Part shown: in pieces, positions 1 through 8,006 of the stretch
Position numbering within the stretch: position 1 is the first letter of the stretch
Layout of the letters: the number at the start of each line of letters is the position of its first letter
From: Candidatus Nanopelagicales bacterium
GTDB lineage: Bacteria; Actinomycetota; Actinomycetes; S36-B12
NCBI GenBank assembly: GCA_030726915.1
Contig: JANRCR010000053.1
Span: 1-54,928, forward strand
Direction of reading: 5' to 3'
Length of the DNA stretch: 54,928 nt
Position numbers and translations under genes: made by a program
The notes under the pieces: generated by a model
What the model saw: only the letters and a program-made list of their open reading frames with translations
Database searches by the model: none
Told to the model about the DNA's origin: nothing

Positions 1-968
1 GTGGCCGCGCCGGCGACCCGATCACCGTCGATCGCGAGTGCGTGGAAGTCGATCTCGCCCGTGAGCGACACGGTCTCCCAGGTCTGGGCACCGTCTGTGC
101 TGCGGAGCAGGCCGACAGGATCGGGCAGCGCGGACCCCATCCCCGGGTGACCACTGGCGACCAAGAGCTCGGCCGATCCGGCCAGGCCCATGAAGTCGTC
201 CTGCGATGCACCACGCTTGACCACCACTCCCGAGACGGGGTCGATCTCAGTCACGCCCGTGTGCGTCCCGATGAGGAGTCGGCCATCGATGTAGACGGCT
301 GCGTGCACGTGGTCGAGCGGTGTCGATAGTGCAATGAGAGAGGGGGATGCCGAAGCATCCCCCTCCGCCGCATGGCCTTGGCGCTCTAAGAACGCCCGCA
401 ACTGGTCGATCTCAACCTGCTGCGTGGTGATGATCTCCGTCGCAAGCGCTGCGACTCGTGGATCCTGGGAGTTGACGACATCTTCGGCCATGTCGATGGC
501 CCCCACGTGATGCTCGATCATGAACTCCGCGAAGAGGCGGTCAAACTCCGGCCCGCTTGCATCCTCAAGCTGGCCCAGCTGATCCTGCGTCAACATGCCG
601 GACATGCCATGCCCGCCGTGGTCACCCATGGCCTCGTCGCCGGACATCACCGGCACGCCCCACTCCTCGAGCCACGCGGTCATCTGGTCGATTTCGGGCT
701 GCTGTGCCGCCCTGATCTCGGCGGCGAGGTCCACGATCTCCGGGCTGGCCGCCCGGGTCTCGGCCAGGGTCGCCATCACGACCGCCTGCTCATGATGCGG
801 GATCATCATCTGGGCGAACATCGCATCCTCTGCTGTCGCCCCCGTCGTACCTGACGGCGTAACCATGTCCATGTCGGACATGTCGTGTGAGCCACCGCAC
901 GCCGTGAGAAGCAGGGCCCCTGCAACCACGGAGACTGCGAACGTCGATAAGCGTGTAAAGCTCCTCAT
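1..968 (-). CDS. Exported DUF305 protein fused to F510_1955-type beta-propeller domain (3' end outside window)
   Basis: The frame opens at ATG 968 and stays open to the left edge (322 codons), so the C-terminus is missing. Residues 1-25 form a lipoprotein signal (hydrophobic run ending LLTAC followed by GG). Residues about 45-195 are a DUF305 domain with its two His-rich motifs, MMIPHHEQAV and FMIEHHVGAIDMA; a Met/His-rich stretch lies between them. DUF305 proteins are four-helix ferritin-like proteins often linked with copper or other metals. After a short linker (about 198-212) the chain continues with features of the F510_1955 glycosylhydrolase family: DHVHAAVY, IGTHTGV, LLVASGHPGMG, LLRSTDG and GEIDFHAL. 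In genomes I know these are separate neighbouring genes, so the in-frame fusion is unusual. DUF6153 lies 52 bp upstream. The role in metal or stress response is inferred. Confidence 0.85.
   Translation of the reverse strand, partial: MRSFTRLSTFAVSVVAGALLLTACGGSHDMSDMDMVTPSGTTGATAEDAMFAQMMIPHHEQAVVMATLAETRAASPEIVDLAAEIRAAQQPEIDQMTAWLEEWGVPVMSGDEAMGDHGGHGMSGMLTQDQLGQLEDASGPEFDRLFAEFMIEHHVGAIDMAEDVVNSQDPRVAALATEIITTQQVEIDQLRAFLERQGHAAEGDASASPSLIALSTPLDHVHAAVYIDGRLLIGTHTGVTEIDPVSGVVVKRGASQDDFMGLAGSAELLVASGHPGMGSALPDPVGLLRSTDGAQTWETVSLTGEIDFHALAIDGDRVAGAA
340..365 (-). other. Perfect 11-bp hairpin with a cUUCGg loop inside a coding linker
   Basis: GAGGGGGATGC at 340-350 is the exact reverse complement of GCATCCCCCTC at 355-365, with CGAA between them. 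In the minus-strand transcript the loop reads UUCG closed by C-G, the very stable cUUCGg tetraloop. It falls exactly in the linker between the DUF305 and F510_1955 domains (residues 202-210). No U-run follows, so it is not a classical terminator. A role in pausing, attenuation or mRNA processing is inference. Confidence 0.6.
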
Positions 969-990
969 AACACAATTGTCCTCTCAATCG

Positions 991-1000
991 ATGACGTCAT
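991..1000. other. Perfect 10-bp palindrome ATGACGTCAT upstream of the DUF305 gene
   Basis: The self-complementary ATGACGTCAT lies in the 52-bp gap between the DUF6153 gene and the DUF305 fusion, 23 bp before the fusion's ATG. It could be an operator for a dimeric regulator, but one short palindrome can occur by chance and I know of no matching regulator. Confidence 0.2.
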
Positions 1001-1020
1001 GGTCGGCGCAGTGCCGCCCA

Positions 1021-1404
1021 TCACGTCCGCGATATTGAGAGCACCGCCAGATCAGGGGGGCGGTGAATCGTCTGCATCCGCGCTGGTGTGCTCGGTTCTA
1101 GACGCGGCAGCGACCATCGCCGCACTCGCCCGACAACTCTCGGGAGGACCAGGCTCATCACCATCAACAGGATGGCCAGACATGTCGCTGCTGCTCCGAC
1201 AATGCCCGCCGGGGATGGTGACTCAGCGGGCGCCTCCTGGACCCCGGCCAGGGGTGACTCCAGGGGCGCACCGTGCGCTTGGTGGGATGCAGCCGCTGAT
1301 GTGACACCGGCGTGATGGCAGGCCACCACGACAAGGTGGTGCATACCCACGAGGCCCAGGGCCAGGAGGGTGACCACGACAAGGCGTGGAAGCACGTGCC
1401 TCAT
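1021..1404 (-). CDS. DUF6153 family small membrane protein
   Basis: 127 aa. Residues 5-25 form an N-terminal hydrophobic helix that leads into MHHLVVVACHH, a His pair followed by a second His pair, as in DUF6153. A low-complexity Ala/Pro/Ser stretch (about 30-65) follows, then a second helix (about 67-87) and a basic tail. I chose ATG 1404 because AGGTGAGG lies just upstream; a GTG at 1413 in the same frame lacks a ribosome binding site. The gene begins 5 bp after the FGGY kinase stop and precedes the DUF305 fusion, so the three are probably cotranscribed. DUF6153, DUF305 and F510_1955 genes are commonly neighbours in actinobacteria. The function is unknown; metal-related is a guess from the His residues and partners. 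Confidence 0.75.
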   Translation of the reverse strand: MRHVLPRLVVVTLLALGLVGMHHLVVVACHHAGVTSAAASHQAHGAPLESPLAGVQEAPAESPSPAGIVGAAATCLAILLMVMSLVLPRVVGRVRRWSLPRLEPSTPARMQTIHRPPDLAVLSISRT

Positions 1405-1409
1405 CGACC

Positions 1410-2954
1410 TCACCTAATCATTGTTACCCGAGTGGAATGCGCTCGCGCGCCGAGGCCCTTGAGCCGCTTGTAGAGGCCCCGATACTCCCCGTACGCCTCT
1501 TGATACACCTCTCGTGAGGAATCCGATGGCATGAAGACTCGCTCCACCTCCACCAGACTGGCGGCCTCGGAGAGGGTGAGCTCGCCGAGAGCCACCCGCG
1601 CCCACAGGGCAGCACCGACGAGCTGGGCATCACGTGGTCGGCGTACCTGCTCAATGGGCCGGTCCAGGACGCCGGCATAGATGGAACACCACAGATCAGA
1701 CTCCGCGCCCCCACCCAAAATACGCAGCGATGGGATCGTGCGTCCGCAGAAGCGCTCATAGGAATCAAAGAGCCAGCGGGCATTGAGAGCAACGCCCTCC
1801 AGCGCCGCGCGGATCATCATGGCGCGATCGGTGCGCAGCGACATGCCCACAAAAGCCCCGCGAACATCCTTGTCTTCCACGGGACTGCGCTCACCATTCA
1901 GCCAGGGCGCAAACATCAGGCCCTCACATCCCGGTGGCGCCGTGGCAGCCTCCTCGAGGAGGGTGGGGTAGTCGGCATCCACAATCTGCTCGCGAAGCCA
2001 GCGCAGCGCACCCCCGCCGATCTCTTGATTGTTGGCCACGACCGGCAGGAGTGAGTCAAAGCCGGGGACGGATGCGATCGAATGGAGGATGTCGGTCTTT
2101 TTAAACGGTACGCGGGCACTGATCCACGAGGTTGTGGAGACGGCGATGTGGGAGGCGTAGGGCTCGATCGCACCGCTGCCGAGGATGGCTGCGTGGAGGT
2201 CGGGCACTCCACACACCACCGGGATGCTCGGGACAAGGCCCACCTCGCTCGCCACCTCGGGGAGCAGTGTGCCGAGGACCGTGCCGGTCGGCACCAGGGG
2301 CGGCAACCTATGCGGATCACGACGGGCACGCCGGATAAGACTGTCGACGTAGTGCGGCTGGGCACCGATGCGATTGTCGGTCAACCAGGACAAAATCATG
2401 GATGCCGGTGTCGCAGCGGCACGGCCGGTGAGTCGCATGCCGAGATAGTCGACCGGCTCCATCAGCCAGTGCGCCCGGGCGTACTCCGAGGGGAATTCAC
2501 GCTGAAGCAGAAGTGAGTGGCCCGTGGGATCCGCACCCGACGGGGTCGGTGCTCCCCCGGTCAAGCGGACCCACGGCACCACCTTGTTTGGCGCAAAACC
2601 CTGCACGGAGACCGGGCCGCCGATGACCTCGTGCATGTATCGACGAGCACGGGTGTCGGCCCACAAGATGACGGGGCCGACCGGCTCACCCTGAGCATCA
2701 ACCGGCACGGTCGACCCCCATTGACCGGTGATGCCGATGGCTGTCGGCTGCTCCGTCCCCATCTGCGAGGTGAGGTCGCGTATGGCGTCGGTCAGTGTCA
2801 CCCACCACTCGACAGCATCCTGAGTGGCACCGCCGTCCAGTCCAATGTCAACGGAAACGGAGCGTTGCACGCACGGACCCAGGGAGCCATCGGCGTACAC
2901 CGCCGCCACCTTGGGGCCGCCATTGCCGAGATCGACCGCGAGGGTCCAGGTCAT
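1410..2954 (-). CDS. FGGY-family carbohydrate kinase (xylulokinase-like)
   Basis: 514 aa, the usual FGGY length. The N-terminal FGGY domain starts MTWTLAVDLGNGGPKVA and contains ITGQWGSTVPVD and the PVILWADTRA signature near residue 100. The C-terminal domain has IAVSTTSWIS and LRILGGGAESDLWCSI (the phosphate-2/adenosine region). These enzymes transfer phosphate from ATP to a sugar or polyol hydroxyl in the cytoplasm. The phosphate-1 loop reads DLGNGG where the family usually has DxGT(T/S). The frame extends 49 codons upstream, but that part lies in the preceding gene, and ATG 2954 is one base after that gene's stop. This tight coupling to the lyase-like PLP enzyme suggests a shared pathway. 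The substrate is not predictable from sequence alone. Confidence 0.85.
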   Translation of the reverse strand: MTWTLAVDLGNGGPKVAAVYADGSLGPCVQRSVSVDIGLDGGATQDAVEWWVTLTDAIRDLTSQMGTEQPTAIGITGQWGSTVPVDAQGEPVGPVILWADTRARRYMHEVIGGPVSVQGFAPNKVVPWVRLTGGAPTPSGADPTGHSLLLQREFPSEYARAHWLMEPVDYLGMRLTGRAAATPASMILSWLTDNRIGAQPHYVDSLIRRARRDPHRLPPLVPTGTVLGTLLPEVASEVGLVPSIPVVCGVPDLHAAILGSGAIEPYASHIAVSTTSWISARVPFKKTDILHSIASVPGFDSLLPVVANNQEIGGGALRWLREQIVDADYPTLLEEAATAPPGCEGLMFAPWLNGERSPVEDKDVRGAFVGMSLRTDRAMMIRAALEGVALNARWLFDSYERFCGRTIPSLRILGGGAESDLWCSIYAGVLDRPIEQVRRPRDAQLVGAALWARVALGELTLSEAASLVEVERVFMPSDSSREVYQEAYGEYRGLYKRLKGLGARAHSTRVTMIR

Positions 2955-2955
2955 G

Positions 2956-4368
2956 TCAGACCTCGGGCGCCGCAACGTGCATGGCGTCCAGGACACCGCC
3001 CATGACGGAGCGCAGGGTCTGGTCTCCATCGGGCATCGCGCCAAAGCCGTACATCGCTCCACTGACCGCGGGCTCACCACGGTGGGCGAGGGCGTAGTCA
3101 ACAGCCACCCTCAGGTCGGCGAGGAAGTCCTGAGCCACGCCGGGCTGGGTATTGGGGCCGGTGATACAAAAGTGCAGGGATGGCGGAAGTTGCAGTGCAT
3201 TCATGCGCCAACCGCTGGACTTCAGCGAATCATTCACGAGATAGACGTCAACGTCATCGGACATGAAGGACGTCATAAAGAGCGGATCGCCAATGACAGT
3301 GAGCTCCGGAAGGCCGTCCCGAATGCCCTGCTGGATGACGCTGTTGGTGGTCAGGATCGAATCAGCCCGGGCGAGATAGCCATCTCGGCCGATACTCACC
3401 ATGGCGGCCCACGTTGATGCGATCAGCCCTCCGCTGCGGGAACCCGCCAGGCCGGGAGACAGATAGAGACCACCGGGCCAGTCGGTGGACGCAAACCACT
3501 GCTGCGATCGCAGTGCCGCATCACGGTAGAGAAGGACGGATGTGCCCTTGAGCGCGTAGCCGTACTTGTGGGTGTCGGCCGAGATGCTGGTCACGCCGGG
3601 GACGCGAAAATCCCAGAGGGGCACGTCGTAGCCGAGAGCCTCTGCCCAGGGAAGCAGGAATCCCCCGAGGCAGCCATCGACATGGAGCCCGACACCCCGA
3701 GCCTGTGCGAGCTCACCCAGTCGCTCAATCGGGTCGATGAGACCGTGGGCATAGTCGCCCGCGCTGCCCACGATCGCGATCGTGTTGTCATCCATGAGCG
3801 ACGCCATGGCCGGGACGTCCACGGTGAAGGAGCCGTCCACGGGTGCATCGCGCACCTCAATGCCCATCCAGTGGGCGCCCTTGCGCAGGGCAACATGCGC
3901 GGTGATGGGCAGTACGACGTTGGGCATGCGCACGTCACGCTGGACGCGAGCCTGCTCGCGGTAGGCATAGAGAGCGTGCACGAGACTGTCACTGCCGCCG
4001 GAGGTCACGACCCCCACCGGCTGCGGTGAATGGAAGAGGTCGGCCGTCATGGCCAGGATCTCTCCCTCAAATTTTGTCGCTGAGGGGTACATGTCGCGCT
4101 GTAGGACATTGGCATGGGCGAAGTGCTCAAAGACCTGCGCGAGGAAGTGATAGTGCTCGTGATCCCCGCTGTAGAGACTGCCGGACACGCGACCGGAATC
4201 ACCTCGAGCATCCTCCGCTGTGGCCATCGTGGCCACCTCGCTGAGGAGGACGTCACGGCCAACGCCCTCATCGGGGATGAGACGGAATGTCTCCGTGGTC
4301 CTGCGGTAGGGGAAGAGATCATCCAGCATTCGATCCAGATCAGATGCGGGTGCGGCCTCCTGGCTCAT
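2956..4368 (-). CDS. PLP-dependent decarboxylase/lyase resembling sphingosine-1-phosphate lyase
   Basis: 470 aa group-II PLP enzyme. It contains RVSGSLYSG (near 60), [17 protein letters not shown] (88-104), the PLP-phosphate loop TSGGSDS (122-128), the Asp of [14 protein letters not shown] (about 228-240) and the Schiff-base lysine in [16 protein letters not shown] (Lys268). The DTHKYG and KGTSV motifs match eukaryotic and bacterial sphingosine-1-phosphate lyases better than glutamate decarboxylases. That family splits phosphorylated amino-alcohols into an aldehyde and phosphoethanolamine. Unlike the eukaryotic enzyme it has no N-terminal membrane anchor. ATG 4368 overlaps the smpB stop (ATGA) and the FGGY kinase follows after 1 bp, so it is part of the ftsEX-smpB transcript. 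The family is clear; the substrate is inferred and open. Confidence 0.82.
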   Translation of the reverse strand: MSQEAAPASDLDRMLDDLFPYRRTTETFRLIPDEGVGRDVLLSEVATMATAEDARGDSGRVSGSLYSGDHEHYHFLAQVFEHFAHANVLQRDMYPSATKFEGEILAMTADLFHSPQPVGVVTSGGSDSLVHALYAYREQARVQRDVRMPNVVLPITAHVALRKGAHWMGIEVRDAPVDGSFTVDVPAMASLMDDNTIAIVGSAGDYAHGLIDPIERLGELAQARGVGLHVDGCLGGFLLPWAEALGYDVPLWDFRVPGVTSISADTHKYGYALKGTSVLLYRDAALRSQQWFASTDWPGGLYLSPGLAGSRSGGLIASTWAAMVSIGRDGYLARADSILTTNSVIQQGIRDGLPELTVIGDPLFMTSFMSDDVDVYLVNDSLKSSGWRMNALQLPPSLHFCITGPNTQPGVAQDFLADLRVAVDYALAHRGEPAVSGAMYGFGAMPDGDQTLRSVMGGVLDAMHVAAPEV

Positions 4369-4844
4369 CCGTCCATGCCCTTCGATCGACGACCCGTGGC
4401 TCGCTCAGTCTCACGCTTTGCTTCACGCTCGGCGATGGCCTGCCGCTTGTCCCCCTGCTTGCGGCCCGTCGCCAGCGCAATCTCAACCTTCGCGTAGCCA
4501 TCCTTGAAGTACAGGCTAATGGGGACCAGGGTGAAGCCTTTGGCTTGGGTCTTCGCGGCCAACTTGCGGATTTCCTCCCGTTTGAGCAGGAGTTTGCGCG
4601 CACGACGGGGTTCGTGATTGGTCCAGGTCCCGAGGGCGTACTCGGGTATGTGCACACCACGAAGCCAGACTTCCCCGCTCTCGATCGTGGCGTAGCCATC
4701 CGTCAGGGTCGCGCGCCCAGCCCGCAGGGACTTGACCTCGGTGCCGGTCAGCACGAGCCCCGCCTCGATGGTGGAGTCAATCGAGTAGTCGTGGCGCGCC
4801 TTGCGATTTTGGGCGATGAGCTTGCGGCCCTGCTCCCTGGCCAT
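4365..4844 (-). CDS. smpB: SsrA-binding protein SmpB
   Basis: 159 aa. SmpB binds tmRNA and carries it to stalled ribosomes for trans-translation. Visible motifs are [11 protein letters not shown] at the N-terminus, [15 protein letters not shown], the [13 protein letters not shown] strand pair, [11 protein letters not shown] and a basic C-terminal tail ([18 protein letters not shown]) that enters the decoding centre. I chose ATG 4844, two bases after the ftsX stop, which gives the usual length; the longer frame only reads into ftsX. The ftsE-ftsX-smpB order is common in actinobacteria and other bacteria. The tmRNA gene itself is not seen in this window. Confidence 0.97.
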   Translation of the reverse strand: MAREQGRKLIAQNRKARHDYSIDSTIEAGLVLTGTEVKSLRAGRATLTDGYATIESGEVWLRGVHIPEYALGTWTNHEPRRARKLLLKREEIRKLAAKTQAKGFTLVPISLYFKDGYAKVEIALATGRKQGDKRQAIAEREAKRETERATGRRSKGMDG

Positions 4845-4846
4845 GC

Positions 4847-5755
4847 TCAGACGCGCAGGTACTTGCGCAGGGTGAGGAATGCCGCCAGACCGGCAAGAAC
4901 AATGCCCGTGATGTACAGGATGGGGACAATCGCCGCAACGGCGTCCCAACCGACGAAGGCCGTGAACTGGAAGGCGGGTGCCAGTACCCGCTCGACGACG
5001 AAGGCCTGGACGAGAATGAGGCCTCCGGTGGCAAGGGTGGCTCCCACAGCGGCGGCGATCGCGGCTTCCAGCAGGAAGGGAAGCTGAATGTAAAAGTTCG
5101 ATGCACCAACAAGTCGCATGATACCTGTCTCTCTGCGACGACTAAAGGCAGCGATACGCATCGTATTGACGATGAGGAGCACGGTCACCACGAGCATCGC
5201 GATGGCAATCACCAGGGCGATGGCCTGTAATCCTCCGAGAAGTTGGAAGAACTTTTCGAGGAATTGCCGTTGATCATTGACCTGCTCGACTCCCGGTCTG
5301 CCCTCAAAGGCAGAGGCCACGATGTCGTACTTGGTCGGATCGGAAAGTTTGACCCGGAAGGATTCAGGCAGCGCTTCGACGGTCACGCTGTCAACGATGG
5401 GAGAGTTGCGGTATTGCACGATGAAGCGGTCGAATGCCTGCTGCTGGGACTCAAAGAACACCTCCTGCACCAACGGGCGCAGGGATTCAAGATCGGCCTC
5501 AATCTGATCCTTTTGGGCGTCCGTGACCTTGCCCCCGGCGCAGGAAGGCGTCTCGGAATTGTCATTGCACAAAAAGATCGACACCTCGACCTTGTCAAAC
5601 CAGAAGTCCTTCATGGTATCGACCTGGGAGCGCACCAGAAGTGCCACACCGAAGAGGGCAAGGGACACACCGACGGTGATGATCACGGCAATCGTCATCG
5701 TCAGATTGCGCCGCAGGCCGTTGCCAACCTCACTAAAAACGAAACGAGCCCGCAT
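4847..5755 (-). CDS. ftsX: Cell division ABC transporter permease FtsX
   Basis: 302 aa. There is a cytoplasmic start, TM1 (about 20-42), a large extracellular loop (about 43-170) with a Cys pair ([12 protein letters not shown]), and then three more helices near 176-200, 225-250 and 268-292, the standard FtsX layout. FtsX with FtsE relays divisome signals to peptidoglycan hydrolases through the extracellular loop; in mycobacteria the partner is RipC. The N-terminal [19 protein letters not shown] is typical. It starts 2 bp after ftsE and ends 2 bp before smpB. A separate M23 peptidase at 46.2 kb could be a distant partner, but nothing here shows it. Confidence 0.96.
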   Translation of the reverse strand: MRARFVFSEVGNGLRRNLTMTIAVIITVGVSLALFGVALLVRSQVDTMKDFWFDKVEVSIFLCNDNSETPSCAGGKVTDAQKDQIEADLESLRPLVQEVFFESQQQAFDRFIVQYRNSPIVDSVTVEALPESFRVKLSDPTKYDIVASAFEGRPGVEQVNDQRQFLEKFFQLLGGLQAIALVIAIAMLVVTVLLIVNTMRIAAFSRRRETGIMRLVGASNFYIQLPFLLEAAIAAAVGATLATGGLILVQAFVVERVLAPAFQFTAFVGWDAVAAIVPILYITGIVLAGLAAFLTLRKYLRV

Positions 5756-5757
5756 CC

Positions 5758-6447
5758 CTACCTCGAATACCCGTAGACGCCGCGCGACTGATCGCGCACG
5801 AGGTGCCCCTGCTCCAACTCGATGACGCGCTTGCGCATCTGATCGACGATGGCAGCATCGTGGGTGGCCATAACGACCGTCGTCCCGGTGCGATTGATGC
5901 GTTCCAGCAACTTCATAATGCCCTCGGACGTCGTGGGGTCGAGGTTGCCCGTGGGCTCATCCGCGATGAGCATCGCCGGCTTATTGACAAACGCACGCGC
6001 GATCGCGACCCGCTGCTGTTCGCCGCCGGAGAGCTCATCGGGCATGCGCTGCTCTTTGCCCTCCAGGCCGACCAACTCGAGGACCTCAGGGACGATCCGC
6101 TGCACCTGGGCGCGGGACTTGCCAATGACTTCAAGGGCGAACGCGACGTTGTCGAAGACAGACTTGTTGGGTAGCAGTCGGAAGTCTTGAAAGACGGTGC
6201 CGATCCGACGCCGCAGCTGGGGGACCTTCCAATTCGACAGACGATTGAGGTCCTTGCCCGCCACCCACACAGCACCCTCGGTGGGTGAATCCTCCTTGAG
6301 GACGAGTCGAAGGAAGGTCGACTTGCCCGAGCCAGAGGCCCCGATGAGGAACACGAACTCGCCCTTCTCGATCTCCAGGGAAACGCCGTCGAGAGCCGGG
6401 CGCACCTGAGTCGGATAGAGCTTGGTGACGTTTTCGAACAGGATCAC
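5758..6447 (-). CDS. ftsE: Cell division ATP-binding protein FtsE
   Basis: 229 aa, the standard FtsE length. Walker A is GASGSGKST (37-45), the Q-loop lies in [11 protein letters not shown] (83-93), the ABC signature is LSGGEQQR (139-146), Walker B is MLIADEP, and the D-loop and H-switch are GNLDP and ATHD. It powers FtsX at the septum. I chose GTG 6447, which gives [12 protein letters not shown] as in FtsE proteins; the upstream extension (about 27 residues) is Pro/Arg-rich and unlike the family. A TACACT hexamer ends 6 bp before this GTG, which supports it as a leaderless start. The gene heads the ftsEX-smpB-lyase-kinase set. Confidence 0.96.
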   Translation of the reverse strand: MILFENVTKLYPTQVRPALDGVSLEIEKGEFVFLIGASGSGKSTFLRLVLKEDSPTEGAVWVAGKDLNRLSNWKVPQLRRRIGTVFQDFRLLPNKSVFDNVAFALEVIGKSRAQVQRIVPEVLELVGLEGKEQRMPDELSGGEQQRVAIARAFVNKPAMLIADEPTGNLDPTTSEGIMKLLERINRTGTTVVMATHDAAIVDQMRKRVIELEQGHLVRDQSRGVYGYSR

Positions 6448-6453
6448 CCATTG

Positions 6454-6459
6454 AGTGTA
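6454..6459 (-). promoter_or_regulatory. Candidate -10 element (TACACT) for leaderless ftsE
   Basis: The TANNNT hexamer ends 6 bases before GTG 6447, which would place the transcription start at or next to the start codon. There is no Shine-Dalgarno sequence and no obvious -35. Confidence 0.5.
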
Positions 6460-6503
6460 GGTGCTGGGGCCTCGGGGACAGGAATCGACAGGCGTACGCC
6501 GGG

Positions 6504-6529
6504 GGTGCCGAGGGGGATCCCGGGGCACC
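6504..6529 (-). terminator. Possible terminator hairpin after the Imm_superinfect gene
   Basis: GGTGCC at 6504-6509 pairs with GGCACC at 6524-6529, with a GC-rich, partly self-complementary interior. It sits in the 93-bp gap between the small membrane gene (stop 6541) and ftsE. There is no clear T-run, so confidence is low. Confidence 0.3.
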
Positions 6530-6540
6530 TGGGGGAGCTG

Positions 6541-6777
6541 CTAGTCGGCGATGACGACCGTCCGCTGCGTCCGCAGCGCCATGACCAGGGCCACGATCCA
6601 CCCGATGATGGTCCAACCCAGGAGCAGATTGATCCAAAAGACGAGCCAGTGCGGAACGTCTCGCACGGCTGCGATGCACCACGGGAGCATGTAGCCCGCG
6701 GTGACGATGGCCACGATGACAGAGACCACCTTGGTGGCGGTCCAGGATCTGGAGGAAGGCTCAACCGAATACGACAT
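6541..6777 (-). CDS. Imm_superinfect family small membrane protein
   Basis: 78 aa with two hydrophobic helices (about 14-36 and 43-68). The second carries WLVFWINLLLGWTIIGWIVALVMAL, here spanning the NLLLGWTIIGW signature of the superinfection-immunity family (PF14373, named after phage T4 Imm). Chromosomal members are widespread and mostly uncharacterised, so a phage-exclusion role should not be assumed; no phage genes are nearby. The ATG at 6777 follows a TAGTCT hexamer by 6 bases and lies 14 bp after the prfB stop. Confidence 0.8.
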   Translation of the reverse strand: MSYSVEPSSRSWTATKVVSVIVAIVTAGYMLPWCIAAVRDVPHWLVFWINLLLGWTIIGWIVALVMALRTQRTVVIAD

Positions 6778-6783
6778 GCCCGG

Positions 6784-6789
6784 AGACTA
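6784..6789 (-). promoter_or_regulatory. Candidate -10 element (TAGTCT) for the Imm_superinfect gene
   Basis: The TANNNT hexamer ends 6 bases before ATG 6777, in the short gap after the prfB stop. It is consistent with a leaderless transcript separate from prfB. Confidence 0.45.
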
Positions 6790-6791
6790 CC

Positions 6792-7904
6792 TCAGCCGCG
6801 GGTCTCCTGCTGGCGCCTCCAGCGGATTCCGGTCTCCACAAAGTCGTCGATCTCACCGTCGAGCACGGCCGATGTATTGCCGGTCTCGTGCTCGGTGCGC
6901 AGGTCCTTCACCATTTGATAGGGGTGCAGGACGTAGGACCGCATCTGGGTGCCCCAGGACCCGGCCGTGTCGGTCTTCAGGGCATTCATCTTTTCGCGCT
7001 CTTCGCGCCGACGGACCTCCAGGAGGCGCGACTGCAACACCCTCATGGCTGCCGCACGATTTTGGATCTGAGACTTCTCATTTTGGCAGGAGACGACAAT
7101 GCCGGTGGGCAGATGGGTGATGCGTACGGCCGAGTCCGTCGTGTTGACGCTTTGACCTCCGGGCCCGCTGGAGCGAAAGACATCAATACGAATATCCGTC
7201 TCGGGGATGTCGATGTGGTCGGTCTGCTCCGTCACCGGAAGGACTTCCACAGCGGCGAAGGAGGTTTGTCGGCGGCCCTGGTTGTCAAAGGGCGAGATGC
7301 GCACCAGACGATGGGTTCCCTGCTCGATGGAGAGGGTGCCGTAGGCGTAGGGGGCCTTGACCGCGAACGTCGCGGACTTAATGCCGGCTTCCTCGGCGTA
7401 GGAGGTGTCGTAGACCTCAAAGGGCCAGCCGTGGCGCTCGCAGTACCGCGTGTAGAGGCGTAGGAGCATTTCGGCCCAGTCGGCAGCATCGACCCCACCG
7501 GCTTCCGAGCGGATCGTGATGAGTGCTTCGCGAGCGTCGTACTCACCGGACAACAGTGTGCGGACCTCCATTTCGCCGATCGCGGCCTTCAGCGCGACAA
7601 GGTCGGTCGCGGCTTCCGCCCAGGAGTCCTCGTCGTCCTCACCTTCGGCGAGTTCGACCAGGGCGACTAGATCGTCTAAGCGGCGCCGGAGGGCCTCGAT
7701 CCGGCGAATGTCACTCTGCGCAAGTGACAACTCCGACGTCACCCGCTGGGCATTGGCCTGGTCATCCCACAGATCCGGAGCCGACGCTTCCTCTTCCAAG
7801 GCCGCCGCGTGCTCGCGCAGGGACGGGATATCGAGGACCTGCTCAATGCCCGCGAGGGTCTGCTCAAGTTCGGCGAGCGACTCAGGAATCTCGGGGTTGG
7901 CCAC
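6792..7904 (-). CDS. prfB: Peptide chain release factor 2
   Basis: 370 aa. RF2 ends translation at UGA and UAA. The anticodon-like tripeptide SPF appears in [15 protein letters not shown] and the catalytic loop GGQ in [17 protein letters not shown]. The C-terminal helix has [22 protein letters not shown]. The coding frame is continuous: the in-frame UGA and +1 frameshift used for autoregulation in many bacteria are absent. The start is GTG 7904 (MANPEIPE), 8 bases after a TAGGCT hexamer and without a ribosome binding site. In actinobacteria prfB commonly lies just upstream of ftsE, as here. Confidence 0.97.
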   Translation of the reverse strand: MANPEIPESLAELEQTLAGIEQVLDIPSLREHAAALEEEASAPDLWDDQANAQRVTSELSLAQSDIRRIEALRRRLDDLVALVELAEGEDDEDSWAEAATDLVALKAAIGEMEVRTLLSGEYDAREALITIRSEAGGVDAADWAEMLLRLYTRYCERHGWPFEVYDTSYAEEAGIKSATFAVKAPYAYGTLSIEQGTHRLVRISPFDNQGRRQTSFAAVEVLPVTEQTDHIDIPETDIRIDVFRSSGPGGQSVNTTDSAVRITHLPTGIVVSCQNEKSQIQNRAAAMRVLQSRLLEVRRREEREKMNALKTDTAGSWGTQMRSYVLHPYQMVKDLRTEHETGNTSAVLDGEIDDFVETGIRWRRQQETRG

Positions 7905-7912
7905 GGTTCGTA

Positions 7913-7918
7913 AGCCTA
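7913..7918 (-). promoter_or_regulatory. Candidate -10 element (TAGGCT) for leaderless prfB
   Basis: The TANNNT hexamer ends 8 bases before GTG 7904. No Shine-Dalgarno sequence is seen between them. It lies in the 102-bp divergent region shared with the metallophosphoesterase operon. Confidence 0.45.
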
Positions 7919-7983
7919 CGAGGGAGGTCCTCGCCCCACCACACCCGTGCCCGCAAGACCAGCCTCAGGTCCGCGCGCTGGCC

Positions 7984-7989
7984 TACACT
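7984..7989 (+). promoter_or_regulatory. Candidate -10 element (TACACT) for the metallophosphoesterase operon
   Basis: The TANNNT hexamer lies 17 bases before ATG 8007, with the ribosome binding site GGGAGG between them, giving a very short 5' leader. No convincing -35 is visible. Confidence 0.35.
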
Positions 7990-8006
7990 CTGCCCCGGGA
8001 GGACCC

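Noticed and set aside
6541-6777. Phage-defence role for the Imm_superinfect protein
   Set aside because: The family name comes from a phage protein, but chromosomal members are common and there are no phage or defence genes nearby.
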